Source of the DNA: Chlamydoabsidia padenii
Lineage: Eukaryota; Mucoromycota; Mucoromycetes; Mucorales; Cunninghamellaceae
Direction: 5' to 3'
Assembly (NCBI GenBank): GCA_025330725.1
Contig: JAIWND010000004.1
Coordinates: forward strand, 62,001 to 126,000
DNA length: 64,000 nucleotides
The notes under the pieces are model-generated. The model did not search any database. It worked only from the letters and a program-made list of their open reading frames with translations, and was not told where the DNA came from. Made by a program: the position numbers and the translations under genes. This document shows, one piece after another, positions 24,704 to 36,713 of this stretch. Within the stretch, counting starts at the first letter, position 1. Each line of letters starts with the position of its first letter.

Positions 24704-27700
24704 CTACTTTTCCAGAGTTTGTAGAATATGCCACTAGAATAATAATAAAAAAAGATAATAAAAAGAAGGTGAGTCAAACGTTTTTCTTTTTACCTCCATG
24801 CAGTAAGTTCAAGAGTTACTTACGATCAAATCCTTGCTTGTCCAATAAGAGAAATGAGCACGAAGACCAACAATATATTCATTAGCAATCATACTCATAA
24901 ACCCATCAGGTTGAAGAGCAAAATCTATACGGCGTTTCCCAGGCAGATGGTCCAATGCTTGTTGTTGAATTCGAGCTTCCTCCTTTGCTTGTGCGCCATC
25001 TTCATTGCCCATGGTTGGTTCACTAGTAGGTTGTTGCTGCTTTTCTTCTTCTTCTTCGTCTCGCCGATTCACGTCTTGATCTGTTTCGATTGTCGTCTTG
25101 TTTGTAATGTTTTCAGGAGTGGTGGTGTATGCTGTGACGCCTTCTTGAATGACTTCTTTTGCTTTTCCAATCGGCCCGTTCTTGTGCTTGTCCATATCAT
25201 TCGTGGTGTCCAAAGATCGATATTCCTCTTGCTCTATAGGGTTTTCCTTGGTCTTGTCGCTGTTAGTTTTGTTCCCAGGAAAGTTGGCCTTTGCTCTTTC
25301 AAATGACTCCATACGCACACCGTCGATGCCCAGTACTTCTACAAGATGTCGAAGTTCGGTGTGTGGTTTTTCTCCATTGTTGGTATTACTGCTGTTATCG
25401 TTATTGGGATGATACGTATTATTGTTGCTATTGCTGAGAGAGCCATTAGTCCCAGGTAGTCCCTCCATAATGTCGTAAGATCCTTCACCGTTATCCGTTG
25501 TCGTTGATGTAAAAGCCGCCTTATCAATTTCATAGAAGAAGACGGGTTCCTTCGCATCACCAACGCTTCCACTCATGACTCCTTGAGCACAATAAGTTTT
25601 TGCACGTTGCAAGTTCAGAGGTCGCCGCCCTGAGCTGGTTGTAGTATCTGTTGATGTTGATGTCGAGTTGGTCAAGAGTGCACCATCCTTTGTATCCTTC
25701 ATGTTGTTGTTACTAGCACCATCCTGTCCCGCCAATTCATTTTGCCATAGAGATGTCTGTGATGTGTCATCACCCGATAATGTAGATCGCCGTTGTTCGT
25801 GAAGAGGGTCCCATGTGATGATGCCATGTGGCGAATCCCGGTTCGATTGCTGTTCCAGATGAGTATGATCGTGTTCGTAAGTATCAGAGATTGTAGAAGC
25901 AGCGGCACTGTTGGTTTTTGATTCGGAGGCGGACTGGAGGTTGTTGTGGCTATCTTTGCTTCCGCGCCGGCCTTTGCTAAAGTACTGTAATAGCGAGTTC
26001 ATGATGCTTTTGCCTTGTTGCTGTTCATCCCCATCCATGTTTGTTCCTGTTAGTGATGTTGTGCTTGTTGTTGATGCTGTGGCGGTATTTCGTCGAGAGC
26101 CTTGGACGGAACCAGAGTCGGATCCTGATGAGTGGTTACCATTACTTGAAGTTGTGATATCGTTGTCTTTGATGTTGAAGGATGCTTCGATGGCGTTGTT
26201 TGTTGTATCATTGTTTGCTGCATTTGATTCTACATTGCCATTGTCGTTACTAGAAGAAGACATTTTCCAAGAGAAGAAAGAGAATAGACCCAAACCAGGA
26301 AGAGAAGGTAGTGATGGGAATGAGAAGGAAGGACCAAGAGGAGCAGATCGATCGACAAGGACAGCTGGTTGATCAGTATAATATTCATCGTATAATGGTT
26401 CTATGCGATAAGCCTATGTTTAAAAAAAAAGTGTTAGTTAGTAAATGGCGTTGTATTATCTTGCTGTTCCTAAAGCAAAAACTTACCAAAGGATCAAATG
26501 GATGAAACACGTTTTCAAAAACAATGTCATAATCAGGGTGATAGGTGACAGGAGATTGATTTCTGAAGGTCAAGACGGCACCGATAGGAGATCCAAGAGT
26601 AAATAGGTAGTTTGGTTTAAAATCCAGTTTTTGATAAATGACGTCCAGCTTGTTGTAATCCAATCTTTCTTCTTCCGAGCTTGGTTCTCTTTGATGAGAT
26701 AAAATATCCCATGTAAGTATTCCACCCAACCTAATATGTATGACAACATGATGATGTAAGTAAAAATGTGTAAAGTTGGATTTATAAAATAAAAAAACGT
26801 CACTTACGAGTATCCAAGAATGACTATTTTACCATCAAAATCTGGGTGTTTTTCCATAAAGTTGTGATAAGAAGTATTGAAGAGTCGAGTAACATTGTCG
26901 ATGATGGATTGGCCACGACTCTTGCTAAAGTAGAATAGCACATCGGCGAGATAATCGTTTTCAATCAATCGGATGGTAGGAATTGATTTGAGTGTAATCT
27001 TGTTTAATATTGGATCCACCTGATCATGAATATGTCGATGCCATTCAATAGGGATTAGTTCAATACGCACATTATGGTCCGGGACTTTGGCTTGTAGGAC
27101 TTGGCGGGTGGTTTCTTGTAAACTTTCAACTAGGTAAAAGAAAAAAAGAAAAGGTGTGATCAAGTTAGTTTCTGTTTAAACAAAGTATGGTCATATAATC
27201 AAGCATTACCATGTTCATAAAAGTGTCCATATTGTTCTGTTTGCTATTAAAAAACAAAAAAGGAGACAGCTGGGTCAGCACAATCATTGTGGATATTGAT
27301 TTATGCATTATGTGTCCTACCTGTCCGATTCCCTAAATATCATAAAATTGACATACAAAGATACAACAGCAATAAACTATTAGTATACAGTGTCACTTCT
27401 TTATGGTATCAAGGGATATGAAACACTTACGTGGATTACAAAGACCAAGTGATTGACTGGTGTTTCTTCAGAGACTTCTTCTTCTTTTTCTTCTTCTTCA
27501 TGTCGTTGGTCTTCTTTAACAGCTTGTGGAGGTGGTAGAGCTTCTTCGGTTGGAGATAACATGTCGGGTACAAGGGAATCATCTATAAAACATCATATGA
27601 TGTTTAAAGAATTAGTAAATTAGTCCTTTCTTCGTTCTGCCAAGCTATTTTCCTTCTTACCTAGACTTTCAGTCGAGAATTGTGGTGAGGGTAGATAGGT

Positions 27701-27715
27701 TGCTTCGAAATACAT
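24704..27715 (-). CDS. DDHD-domain phospholipase A1
   Basis: About ten exons, roughly 830 residues. Exon 1 starts at 27715 (MYFEATYLPSPQFSTE). An acidic stretch is followed by VNHLVFVIHGIGQ, then a conserved block (VRIELIPIEWHRHI), and the lipase nucleophile motif GYSLGG. The DDHD domain follows: YNKLDVIYQKLDFKPNYLFT, VFENVFHPFDPLAYRIEP, then, after a 430-residue Ser/Thr/Asn-rich insertion, RIDFALQPDGFM and GLRAHFSYWTSKDLIWHILQ. Family members (mammalian DDHD1/DDHD2, yeast YOR022C) are cytosolic phosphatidic-acid-preferring phospholipases tied to membrane traffic and lipid droplets. GIGQ is encoded by a separate 12-nt exon (27321-27332), followed by a 34-nt exon (27210-27243). The last exon is nine codons. 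The long insertion inside the DDHD domain is unusual. Confidence 0.9.
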
Positions 27716-28804
27716 GACCAAGGTTGTAGTATATATATTAAAAGGAAAAAATAAGATGAAGAGTGCCAAGAATTATAAAATTAGGGAAAAGAAGAAGATA
27801 AAGAAGGAAAAGGGGAATTTTACGTTGAAGAAGAATCAAATGTCAAAATCGGAGTTATAAATTTGATCGATCTTGGTACTCATCCCATCGTTTTGTCATG
27901 CCCTCTTAGAAGGACCACTCCCTTTTTGATGTCACTATCATTCAACCATTCTGATATTGTTTATTGCTGGTATGCAAAGGTGATCAAAGTTTCAAATGAC
28001 TTTACCCCTTGTTTATCATCACTGTCTTTTATTTAAAGCAAGAACAACATAGTTTAAGCGCCGCCACATAACGCCGCCATTTTTGAACTTCATTTACCCT
28101 TTTCTTTTTCTTTTTTTAAAAAAAATCTTCCACTTTAGTAACTGCCTTCCTCGAATTGTTAAATTACATCTGTTTTATATCATCTTGTCGACACAAAACT
28201 AGCAAGAGCAACATAACTCTCTTCAACATTGTCTTATCACACCAACAATAGTTTCCATCTCAACAGAACACAATAGACAAACCAGGATTGACCAAAGACA
28301 AACGACTCATTACACAAGCCTCATGTAGAAGGTGCCACTACAATTGACTTTGCGACTGGTCAGGTAACAACCAACAACACATGTTTGGGATAGGATACAC
28401 TAGCAGAAACCGACGCTTGATACACATAGCAGCAACAACACCAAGGTAAGTATTGACTCACAAAGTAGAATGATGGGGGCCAATATAAACTTCGATTCTC
28501 GACTAACAACTATTCAACTATGAAAGACACTTGGTGGCGATGGTGGCACACATATAATGAAAATGACGAGCGGGCGGGATGATCTCATGGAATGCGGGAT
28601 TCAAAGGGTTGTACTGTATCGTGTCGCTAGGCATCTGATAATGAATAGTAATAGATTAAATAATGCATAGTCAAATTAGTTAATAGAACCATTAGTTTAT
28701 ATTACGACAATAAAAATAATCACTTTTTATCTCCAAAACCATGGGATGAATGTGTGTATGGGTGGGTGTGACAGAGATACGTAAAATTTTGATTATTACT
28801 CGAT

Positions 28805-28807
<3 letters not shown>
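27716..28807. other. Intergenic upstream of the DDHD gene
   Basis: AT-rich promoter-like DNA. AATGCGGGATTCAAAG near 28590 resembles the recurrent element. CGCCGCCATTTTTGAAC near 28074 is similar in composition. No exon is supported. Confidence 0.4.

Positions 28808-28873
<66 letters not shown>
28808..28873. repeat. 66-base T homopolymer
   Basis: An uninterrupted T run, the longest homopolymer in the window. It may be the A tail of a reverse-oriented retroposed sequence or simple slippage; no target-site duplication is obvious. Confidence 0.9.
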
Positions 28874-28999
28874 CATCCTCATCCTCTCTACAAGGTAAAA
28901 CTTATCATTGGCATTCATTTATTTGGCATCCTAACAATCTTTTCTCTCTGTTTCTTCTTCTGCAACATTAGGAACCATTGGATTGATGTTTTTGGTGGT

Positions 29000-29137
29000 A
29001 AAGGAATCTACTGGATCACCCGACAGGGGTTTTGGTAGTAGTGGTACGACTTGCCTCTACCACGCCCTAAGTGAACGTGATATGCCTGTTTGCTTCGAAC
29101 TCATGTTCGTTCTTTTAGAAGTATCTTTAGTAGCGTA
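29000..29137 (+). repeat. 137-bp direct repeat, copy A
   Basis: Identical to copy B at 29298-29435 from AAGGAATCTACTGG to TTAGTAGCGTA except for one base (GTATCTTTAG here, GTATCATTAG in copy B). Confidence 0.95.
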
Positions 29138-29297
29138 CACTGCCTTTGGTCTAGTTTGGTTGCAATCAAGGTAAGGGGTATCATCTGGTTTGGGGAAAGG
29201 TTAATGTACTAACAATCTCTTTTTTTTCTTCTTCTGGTTCTCTGAAACATTACGGACTGTTGAGTCTGTGGAATCAAGTCTTCGATGCAGACGTGGT

Positions 29298-29435
29298 GAA
29301 GGAATCTACTGGATCACCCGACAGGGGTTTTGGTAGTAGTGGTACGACTTGCCTCTACCACGCCCTAAGTGAACGTGATATGCCTGTTTGCTTCGAACTC
29401 ATGTTCGTTCTTTTAGAAGTATCATTAGTAGCGTA
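29298..29435 (+). repeat. 137-bp direct repeat, copy B
   Basis: Second copy, offset 298 bp from copy A. Sequence just upstream is only loosely similar to that before copy A, so the repeated unit is sharply bounded. Confidence 0.95.
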
Positions 29436-29780
29436 TATCTCATCTGCATCTGTTTTGCACCTTGTTGCTGGTGGTACCGATATATAGGTCATGAAATCAA
29501 CAGGTGAACGTTGCAAAACTCGTGGTAAGTTCGACTTGAAATCAAAAGGCGCGTTGATAGGAACAGCAATTGACCTCTATACGAAATTCTTTGAAGGATA
29601 GGTTGGATCTCACAATCGACGACTTGGTCGGATGCCTAACGGTATCCAAATTTTCTGGTGGTCAAATGTCATAGATTACAACTTGAACCATGGCAAATAC
29701 TGGCCGGCGAATGGCAGGAACAACATACACAATGAAAAGCTATTGCATGCGGAATACGAAAATGACATCAAGGCAACTTG

Positions 29781-30657
29781 ATTTTTTTTTTTTTTTTTTT
29801 TTTTTTTACCTTTTTTATTCAATTCCAATAAAATATCACGTATTATTACTATTAAAAACACTGTTATGGTTGTTATTGTTTTGACATCTTTGTGGGTTTT
29901 GCTGAATTGGTTTTAGGGGATCTGTTTTTGTGTCTGAATGTGCGGGGGGTTTACTTGACGGCTGATAATTTTATGTTTATACCCAATAAACTTTTTTTGT
30001 ATTTTTGTCTTTCACATTGTCTCTTTTTTCATTAGGTGGTATGCAGTATGTAGTATGTAGTAGGTGGTACGATACCCCGACAACTGATTTGGCGACAAGT
30101 CAAAACCAAAAGTGCGACAAGTTGATCAAAATGTGCGAAAGTAATTCCGGAAACACTGTATTTGGGCTTTTGTATATAAAAATAAGCATTTGAAACTTAA
30201 AATTGATCTTTTTTTAGTTGTCAAAGAAGTTGTCAGGGGAGTGAAACAGCCCTTTACTTTCAATGTGCTGTATATACTACTGTATACTACTATAGAAGAG
30301 TAAACTGATTACATCATGTAGTCTTGAATTTATATAATGATAGCAATGGAATGGATTACTTTCATTCTCTCATTGATCGGGGGCGTGTATCAGTTACTTT
30401 CATTGTCCATCATATCTAATTTTGGCTCATTCACTCTTGAAATTTCAACATCCGACAGGCACCCAAAAAAAAAAGAACCTTCTCCCTGTTTTTTCCCTGC
30501 CTCTTTCTTTCACTCTTTCTTCTCTAACTTTTTTTTTTTTTTTTTTTTTTTTTTCTCATTCTCCCCCCATCCACTTTTTACTTTATCCTCTTTCCTATTA
30601 TACCCTTCTACCTCCATCTTTGTCCACTAGACTAGTTACACATTGTTAACCTCTTCA
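29781..30657. other. Intergenic upstream of the Kelch-kinase gene
   Basis: T runs at 29782-29807 and 30531-30554, and TA/CT-rich promoter DNA. ATTTCAACATCCGACAG near 30439 is a weak match to the recurrent element, about 205 bp upstream of the start. No gene seen. Confidence 0.4.
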
Positions 30658-31290
30658 ATGTTTTGTCTTTGGAAGGTGGCAACAACATTCCTTTTTACCT
30701 CATACTGGCTTATATTGGCAACGGCTCAACTAATTACTCCCGGTGTAATACAAACCAATGTCCCATGGAAAGCTGGTCATGCTGCAGGTACTTTAATATA
30801 TTCATATTGTTTTATTATTATAAAAAAAGAAAATATAGATTACAAAACTTGAACAGACACGAACTCCTCTCCTACCCCTCCACTCAACAACCCCTTCCTC
30901 TTTTTGAGGGGTTGACTTCTCTTTAACTTACCAAACTTAATACTAATATTTACCTTTTTAATCTTTTATCTATTATCTAGTATTCCAAGACCCTTATGTT
31001 ATCATATATGGTGGGACAGCTGATATTGGTGGCAACAATACGAACGTACAAGGAACAAAATCGGTTTGGGTCTGGCATTCACAAAACGGTACTTGGTATG
31101 ACGCTCAAGCCTTGTCAAACAATCCTGGGTTTAGCTCTCAAGTCTTCTTTCAAGCAGTGGGTTTGCCAAGTACAGATCAAACATTGGCTCTTGCAAGCAA
31201 TACAACAGGAGGTGGGTCTTTATTACAAAAACTTGACAGCACCGTATGGAACTGGAATAGTCCTACTTCAACAAGTAAGTTACAATATAC

Positions 31291-31327
<37 letters not shown>

Positions 31328-34300
31328 TAAATTTGCATACCATGTGATTTTAATAATGTCCTTTTTTCTTTTTTACTTTGATTACGTAGATCCACCAGCA
31401 CCTGCTTCTGGATACTCCATGGTGCTTATCAACAATACGATATATACTTACGGCGGTGTATCTGTAGATGCTAATGGAAATCGAATGCCCGGGGCGGTTC
31501 TCAACAGTCTTTATTATTTGGATGCAAACTCTTTTCTATGGAGCTCTGGTTCCAATGGTCCTGCTGTCACTGATCATTCGACTTGTTATATCCCTTCATG
31601 CAACTGTCTGATCGCGTTTGGTGGAACACAAACCGGAGATCCATCTCAACCTTCTCGATCTGTTTATATTTACGACCTTGGAACGCATTCATGGAATCTA
31701 CAAGTCAATCCTGGTTCATCTAATGGCGCCATTCCTGGTCCTCGGCGGCTACACACAGCAACCTGTCTTCAAGATAGAATGATAATCTATGGTGGTGGAA
31801 CGACTTCGCCTTTTGATTCAGATGTATGGATATTGGATGCGTCTAAATATCCTCAGTTAACTTGGTCACGTCAAGAAATGGCTAATGCTAGTCTCGGTCC
31901 TGGCTCGCGTATGGGTCATTCAGCTGTCTTGGATGCTTCAAGGAAACGAATTTATATCTTTGGTGGGTGGACAAGTGGAAATAATAATGATCGCAACATG
32001 TATATTCTCGATATTGAAAAATCAAGCTGGTCCAGTGTCTCACCAAATGGCATTCCTCCTTCTCCTTCCTCTTCAATACCAACTTCTCCTTCTCAAACCG
32101 GTGGATCATCACCTACTCCTGCTGTCAATACTACTCCGATTGGTGCCATTGCTGGTGGCGTGGCTGGTGGCGTGCTTGGACTGATTGCTCTTGCTTTGGC
32201 TCTCTTCTTCTTTTTACGACGACGAAAACGGCAACGACAAGCGGAAAAGGAGGTACTAGAAAAGGCGGCAATGGAAAAGGATACAGATGGGCATAGTCAA
32301 GACGAATATTATTGGCGATATGGAAATAACGCTACTTCTACTAATGGTGGTGGATATGAAGACGATTATCGGACTTACTCTCTCAGTGATCCCACCCATT
32401 CTGATGCAAACTTGACAACAACTCCTTATGGACATAAACGTGTATCAAAAGCATGGACCGGCAAAACTGGGACAACAAGCACACGTGATTCATATGCTCG
32501 TCGATCTGACCATGGTGATGTACAATCCTCGGTGATGGAAATGATATCTTCTCCATCTGATTCATATTACGACCTTGGCACTTACAACAATTTGCGGAAT
32601 TCACGACAATCGTTACAGGCCAGCAAAATGTTATCAGCCACCGATCTCGATAAACCTGGTCAAATACCCAACGAATATGTCTTACAAAAACCTAACGAAT
32701 TTTCGGTGCCAGCATCCTATTTTGCCGCTCACAACAAGAACAACAACAGCAATATGAACAATAGCAGTGTACGAATCGATCATTATTCGACCTCCACCAA
32801 CCCGTCTACAACCACAACAGACGGAGCACCACTCAGCAGCAGCATGGAAGTATTACGCAGTATCAAGACCAATGGAAGTAGTGCGCTTGGATCACGAAAC
32901 ATCAAAGTAACTCATGCGTATGCACCACGTGATCACGACAACAGTAATGCCAACAGCAGAACAGAGGACATACAAGAAGGCGACGATGAAGACTCACTAT
33001 CTTTGCGGGACGACAATATTACAACACCACCAATACAATATATCCCTGGGGCCAGCAAACAATTCAGCATAGCAACAACTATCACCAGTAGCGCACCTTC
33101 TCAAGTGCCGTCCAACATGGCAGTACCATTAACACATCACCAATACCCATCATCCAGTGTCCCTGTTGCTCAACCAGTCTCGCCACAACTCGCCAACAAA
33201 GATAACAATGGTACAGGTGCGCGGGTTTCCATCCATAGTTTCCGACCTCTCAGTCATCCACAGCAACAGCAACAACAACAACAACAACAATGTGATGACG
33301 AAGCTCTTTATGATTCTGTCAGTCCTTTGGATCGATTGGCGACATTGGGGCAAGCAAATACAATACTACACGAAGAAAGGACAGCTGATTACTTTCCGAG
33401 TGCTTCTGCCGAAGACAATAAAACCATGGCACCACCAACACAAGCATTACCAACACCATTGACAACTCCACCTATGGCTCCTTTCCTGTCTCATCCAGCT
33501 GATACTACCAATTCAACTTCAACACTCACCACTACCATGAATGATACCAGTAGCAGCACGGCCGGACATAATAGCACACACAATATCAGCAGCAGCACCA
33601 GCAGCAGCACCAATAACAACAATAGTCAACTTTTACAAAAACCTCAGCATCTCTCTGTTGCCGGCATGCTTCCTCGACGATACAAAGTTGATAAATCAAA
33701 AGCTCCTGTGATTGGTCCAGTAAACAGCATCCTATTCGTGTCAAAAACCGATCAAGATACTTTGACTCCTCATGTTGTCATCAAATCCTTTGGCCGACGT
33801 GAAGCATGGGAACGCGAATGCCGTACTCTGATCAAGCTCAAGTCTCATCATGTTGTCACTCTGCTAGAAGTATTGACGATCCAAGATGAAAGTCAACCCT
33901 CTCCGATATCTGCTGCATTGATCACACCACAGTCCCTGGATTCAGCATTAGATCAACAATTGGGCGATTCTGCACGACAATCCTTCTTGGATCACGACGG
34001 CGATGACGATCATGTAAAATACGTCACTGTTATGGAACGTTTGGATGAAACTCTATCAAGCGCCATTCGTCGTGCCAGACCTGATCAAGCCAAACCTCAA
34101 GCTACTCATTGGTCCGATCAACGTACCCTCTCAATTGCTCGTGATATTATTGAATGTCTTGTATGGTGTCACGACAAAGGTAAGTTTATACAGAAAAAAA
34201 AAAAAAGGAAACAATATATCATCGTCATCTTATTGATCATCACTTTATATATGTAGGGATTGCATTTTGTGATTTGAAGCCGAGCAATATTATGCATAAT

Positions 34301-34820
34301 GTGGATCAACCTTGGAAACTGATCGACTTTGAAGCCAGCCGAACGATTGGTGAAGAATGTGTGGGTGTGATCACTCCTCGATACTGTCCACCCGAAGTAG
34401 CGCGGGCAACAACCTATGGTCTAGAAGGTGCAAACGGGGTGGTGGCCACGGCAAGTGTGGATCTTTGGGCCTTGGGCTGTGTCTTGTATGAACTCGAAAC
34501 CAAACGACCTCTCTTTGCCAGTAGCATCAAGGATGAAACCATTCTCCATTTTGTATCCCATCCTTCTTCTTCCACCCCTATACTCAACAATGGCTTACGA
34601 TGGAACGAGCAAAAGGAATTGGAAATTCCTCAGCTCGATCGACAAGTCAAAAATATCCATGTACGCCAATTGATCAAGACATTACTTAGTCGTGATCCCA
34701 TAAAGCGAGGCAGTGCGTCTCAATTATTGGTAAGTAAATGGCTTCTACAAGAGATGATGATTAACATTTACTAACTTTATTGTTTTGTTTTGTTTGTAGG
34801 CACACCCTTATTTCAATTAG
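30658..34820 (+). CDS. Receptor-like protein: Kelch ectodomain, membrane span, kinase
   Basis: Five exons (30658-30787, 30981-31274, 31390-34179, 34257-34729, 34800-34820) give about 1,235 residues. Residues 1-24 form a signal peptide (ending LILATAQ). About 25-385 are Kelch-type beta-propeller repeats (DPYVIIYGGTADIGG, NTIYTYGGVSVDANG, DRMIIYGGGTTSPFDSDVW, KRIYIFGGWTSGNN). A Gly/Ala/Leu span at about 394-417 (GVLGLIALALALFFFL) stops at RRRKRQRQ. A 490-residue disordered linker with a Gln run follows. Residues about 915-1235 are a protein kinase domain: VVIK lysine, WERE helix-C glutamate, AFCDLKPSN catalytic loop, LIDFEAS in place of DFG, CPPE, and DLWALGCVLYELE. The aspartates and lysine needed for catalysis are kept, but HRD reads FCD (non-RD) and the glycine loop is weak. 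The architecture implies a surface receptor kinase; ligand and activity are unknown. Confidence 0.85.
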
Positions 34821-35105
34821 TTATCCATATCATATCACATCTCCATTTATTATATTGTCATCATCCCATTATTTATTACCCCATATACATCCACACTTTG
34901 TAGTCCATTCGAATTGTTTTATAGTCCACCTTTTTTTTTTATTTTTTATAATATACACTTGTTTCCCACTTCCCCTCCCCCTATTACATAATAAATCATA
35001 GTCCATGCAACAACTAAGGAATCATATATACATCCATACTCTTTTTATTAAAAGTAATTGACTAAATAAACAATGTAATAAATTATCTATTTAACCATGT
35101 CGTCA

Positions 35106-35955
35106 TCATTGATCCATCTTCACCTTGCTAAACTATATTGTTATAATAATAATAATAATAATAAGTATCAGAGTTCCCATGTATTGTCAATAATAGGTGC
35201 TTACGTCCATTTCCGGATGTTGTTTTTTAAACTTCTCCAACATTTCTTGTTTACGTAAGGTATCACTATCGGGTTTATTCATAGCTTGTTGGCGTTGATC
35301 AAACTATTGTCCCAATTAAATAAGAATCCATCAGTATCAGTATCTATTTTTGTTTCCTCTTACCATCATCTTTTCCACCATGGCCCGTGTTTCCCCATCC
35401 AAATCATCCAATTTCGAGTTTTCAGGTTGGATTTTCTTGGTATTGATTTTTGGTGCCGAGGTCACAACATGTTCCCACCAAGTCATTTGATTGCTTTTTT
35501 CAAGGTGGATTTCAACTTGTTGCTGATCTTCGATTGACCAAGTACTATCATCTAATTTGATATCTTTGCATAATTCGCCCTAATAAAGTAGAGAGGAGGG
35601 GGGTTAGTTTAAAGTGGAATGTTGTTTCTATTCTACTTACTTCCAAAATGGCAGGTTGGCCTTTGAGTGCCACCTTGATATGTTTCTTTTTCAAAACCAC
35701 TTCAAGATCACGGCCACGAGTACCCTTGGGTACAGGAATTGTCACATTTACATCTTGTAGAGTTTGTCGCCACCTAATAAAAAAAAAAAAACACGCACAA
35801 TAATGAGTTTACCCATCTATTGATAGCTTTTTCCAAACTTACTTGTAGGGAAGAGCGGCTTGTTCGGCATCTTCTTTGGCTTTTTCAATCTTTTCATAGT
35901 TTTCGCGTTCTTCAGCTGTCATATCATCGTACTTTTTGGTGGTTTCGTCAGACAT
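35106..35955 (-). CDS. nudC: Nuclear movement protein NudC
   Basis: Five exons encode about 195 residues: an N-terminal coiled coil ([20 protein letters not shown]), the CS (p23-like) domain ([64 protein letters not shown]), and the family's C-terminal block ending [13 protein letters not shown]. The last eight codons lie in a separate exon, read from the GTAAGC donor after HPEMD and an acceptor near 35132; without that splice the reading would end at a nearby stop. NudC is an Hsp90-linked chaperone that stabilises LIS1/dynein factors for nuclear migration. It is divergent with the FCP1-like gene across about 760 bp. Confidence 0.93.
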
Positions 35956-36044
35956 TGTGGAGTGAATTTTTTATTTTTTTAAAGAGAGAAAGAGAGAAGG
36001 TTCCCGACACTTTTTTTTTTTTTCATCCTTTCTTTTTGCCAAGA

Positions 36045-36058
36045 TTTTAAATCCCGCT
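36045..36058 (-). promoter_or_regulatory. GGCGGGATTTGAA-type element
   Basis: The plus strand reads TTTTAAATCCCGCT, 90 bp upstream of the nudC start codon. Confidence 0.5.
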
Positions 36059-36400
36059 CGTCGGGTCTTCCGGCTGTCACACCGCTCCCCTTATTTCCAA
36101 CCAAAATGATGGGATCACCACTTTTTGAGTTGATCCTCACTACCCATCTTGCATATATTCGTTTTGAAAGCATATCATTCATGGGGGGGGGAGAGAAGAG
36201 TTGTTCATGATTTTAATGTGATACTCTTGTTTCGTCTTTTTTTTTTAAATGCATTATGTGGTGGGGATACAAAAAAGGAGAAGCATGAAAACATCATGGC
36301 GAAATATCCATATGTAATCAAAGTAAAGTACAATCTAGTCGATGTGGTGGGCTCAGTGTGAAGTGGACAGAAGAAGTAATGGCGACACTGAGGTATGAAA

Positions 36401-36415
36401 GCGGGATTTGAAAAT
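36401..36415 (+). promoter_or_regulatory. GGCGGGATTTGAA-type element
   Basis: GCGGGATTTGAAAAT in the nudC/FCP1-like divergent intergenic region. A further variant, TTTTTCAAATGCCGC, lies at 36591-36605, about 109 bp upstream of the FCP1-like start codon at 36714. Confidence 0.5.
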
Positions 36416-36713
36416 GTCTTGAACTTTTGTACCTGTTGAAGAGTGCTTCTTTAGTGGAGCATAGCTTACTCTAGTAAATTAGATTGTGCAGGTTCTACGG
36501 TACCCACTGTTAAAACTAAGATCAAATGGCAGCAAGTCCTTTACCAAGTCAGATGAGTTGATCAAAAAAAAAAAAAAAAAGTTAAATCTGTTTTTCAAAT
36601 GCCGCTATGGCCAGCTCAATTTTTATAAAAGCGGATGAAGTGTTATTTTCCTCTCTTTCTTTTTCCTCTTTGATAATCAATCTACCTTCTCCCCAACTCA
36701 TAGACGTCTTATA

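Larger units (their letters stand above)
28975..29780 (+). pseudogene. Exon-like, probably decayed locus, family unknown
   Basis: Two near-identical 137-bp blocks (at 29000 and 29298) each follow an intron-3'-end-like sequence (TTCTTCTGCAACATTAG before the first, a related sequence before the second). The first is followed by CAAGGTAAGG, a good donor. The blocks stay open in one frame (ESTGSPDRGFGSSGTTCLYH). A third coding-like segment at 29490-29780 reads KSTGERCKTRGKFDLKSKGA, then a stop, then NGIQIFWWSNVIDYNLNHGK. I cannot join the pieces into one frame and recognise no family. Either a decayed gene with a duplicated exon or a non-coding transcript is possible. Confidence 0.3.

Noticed and set aside
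34780..35001. Plus-strand open frame after the Kelch-kinase gene
   Set aside because: It overlaps the last intron, final exon and 3' UTR, and is His/Ser/Phe low-complexity.
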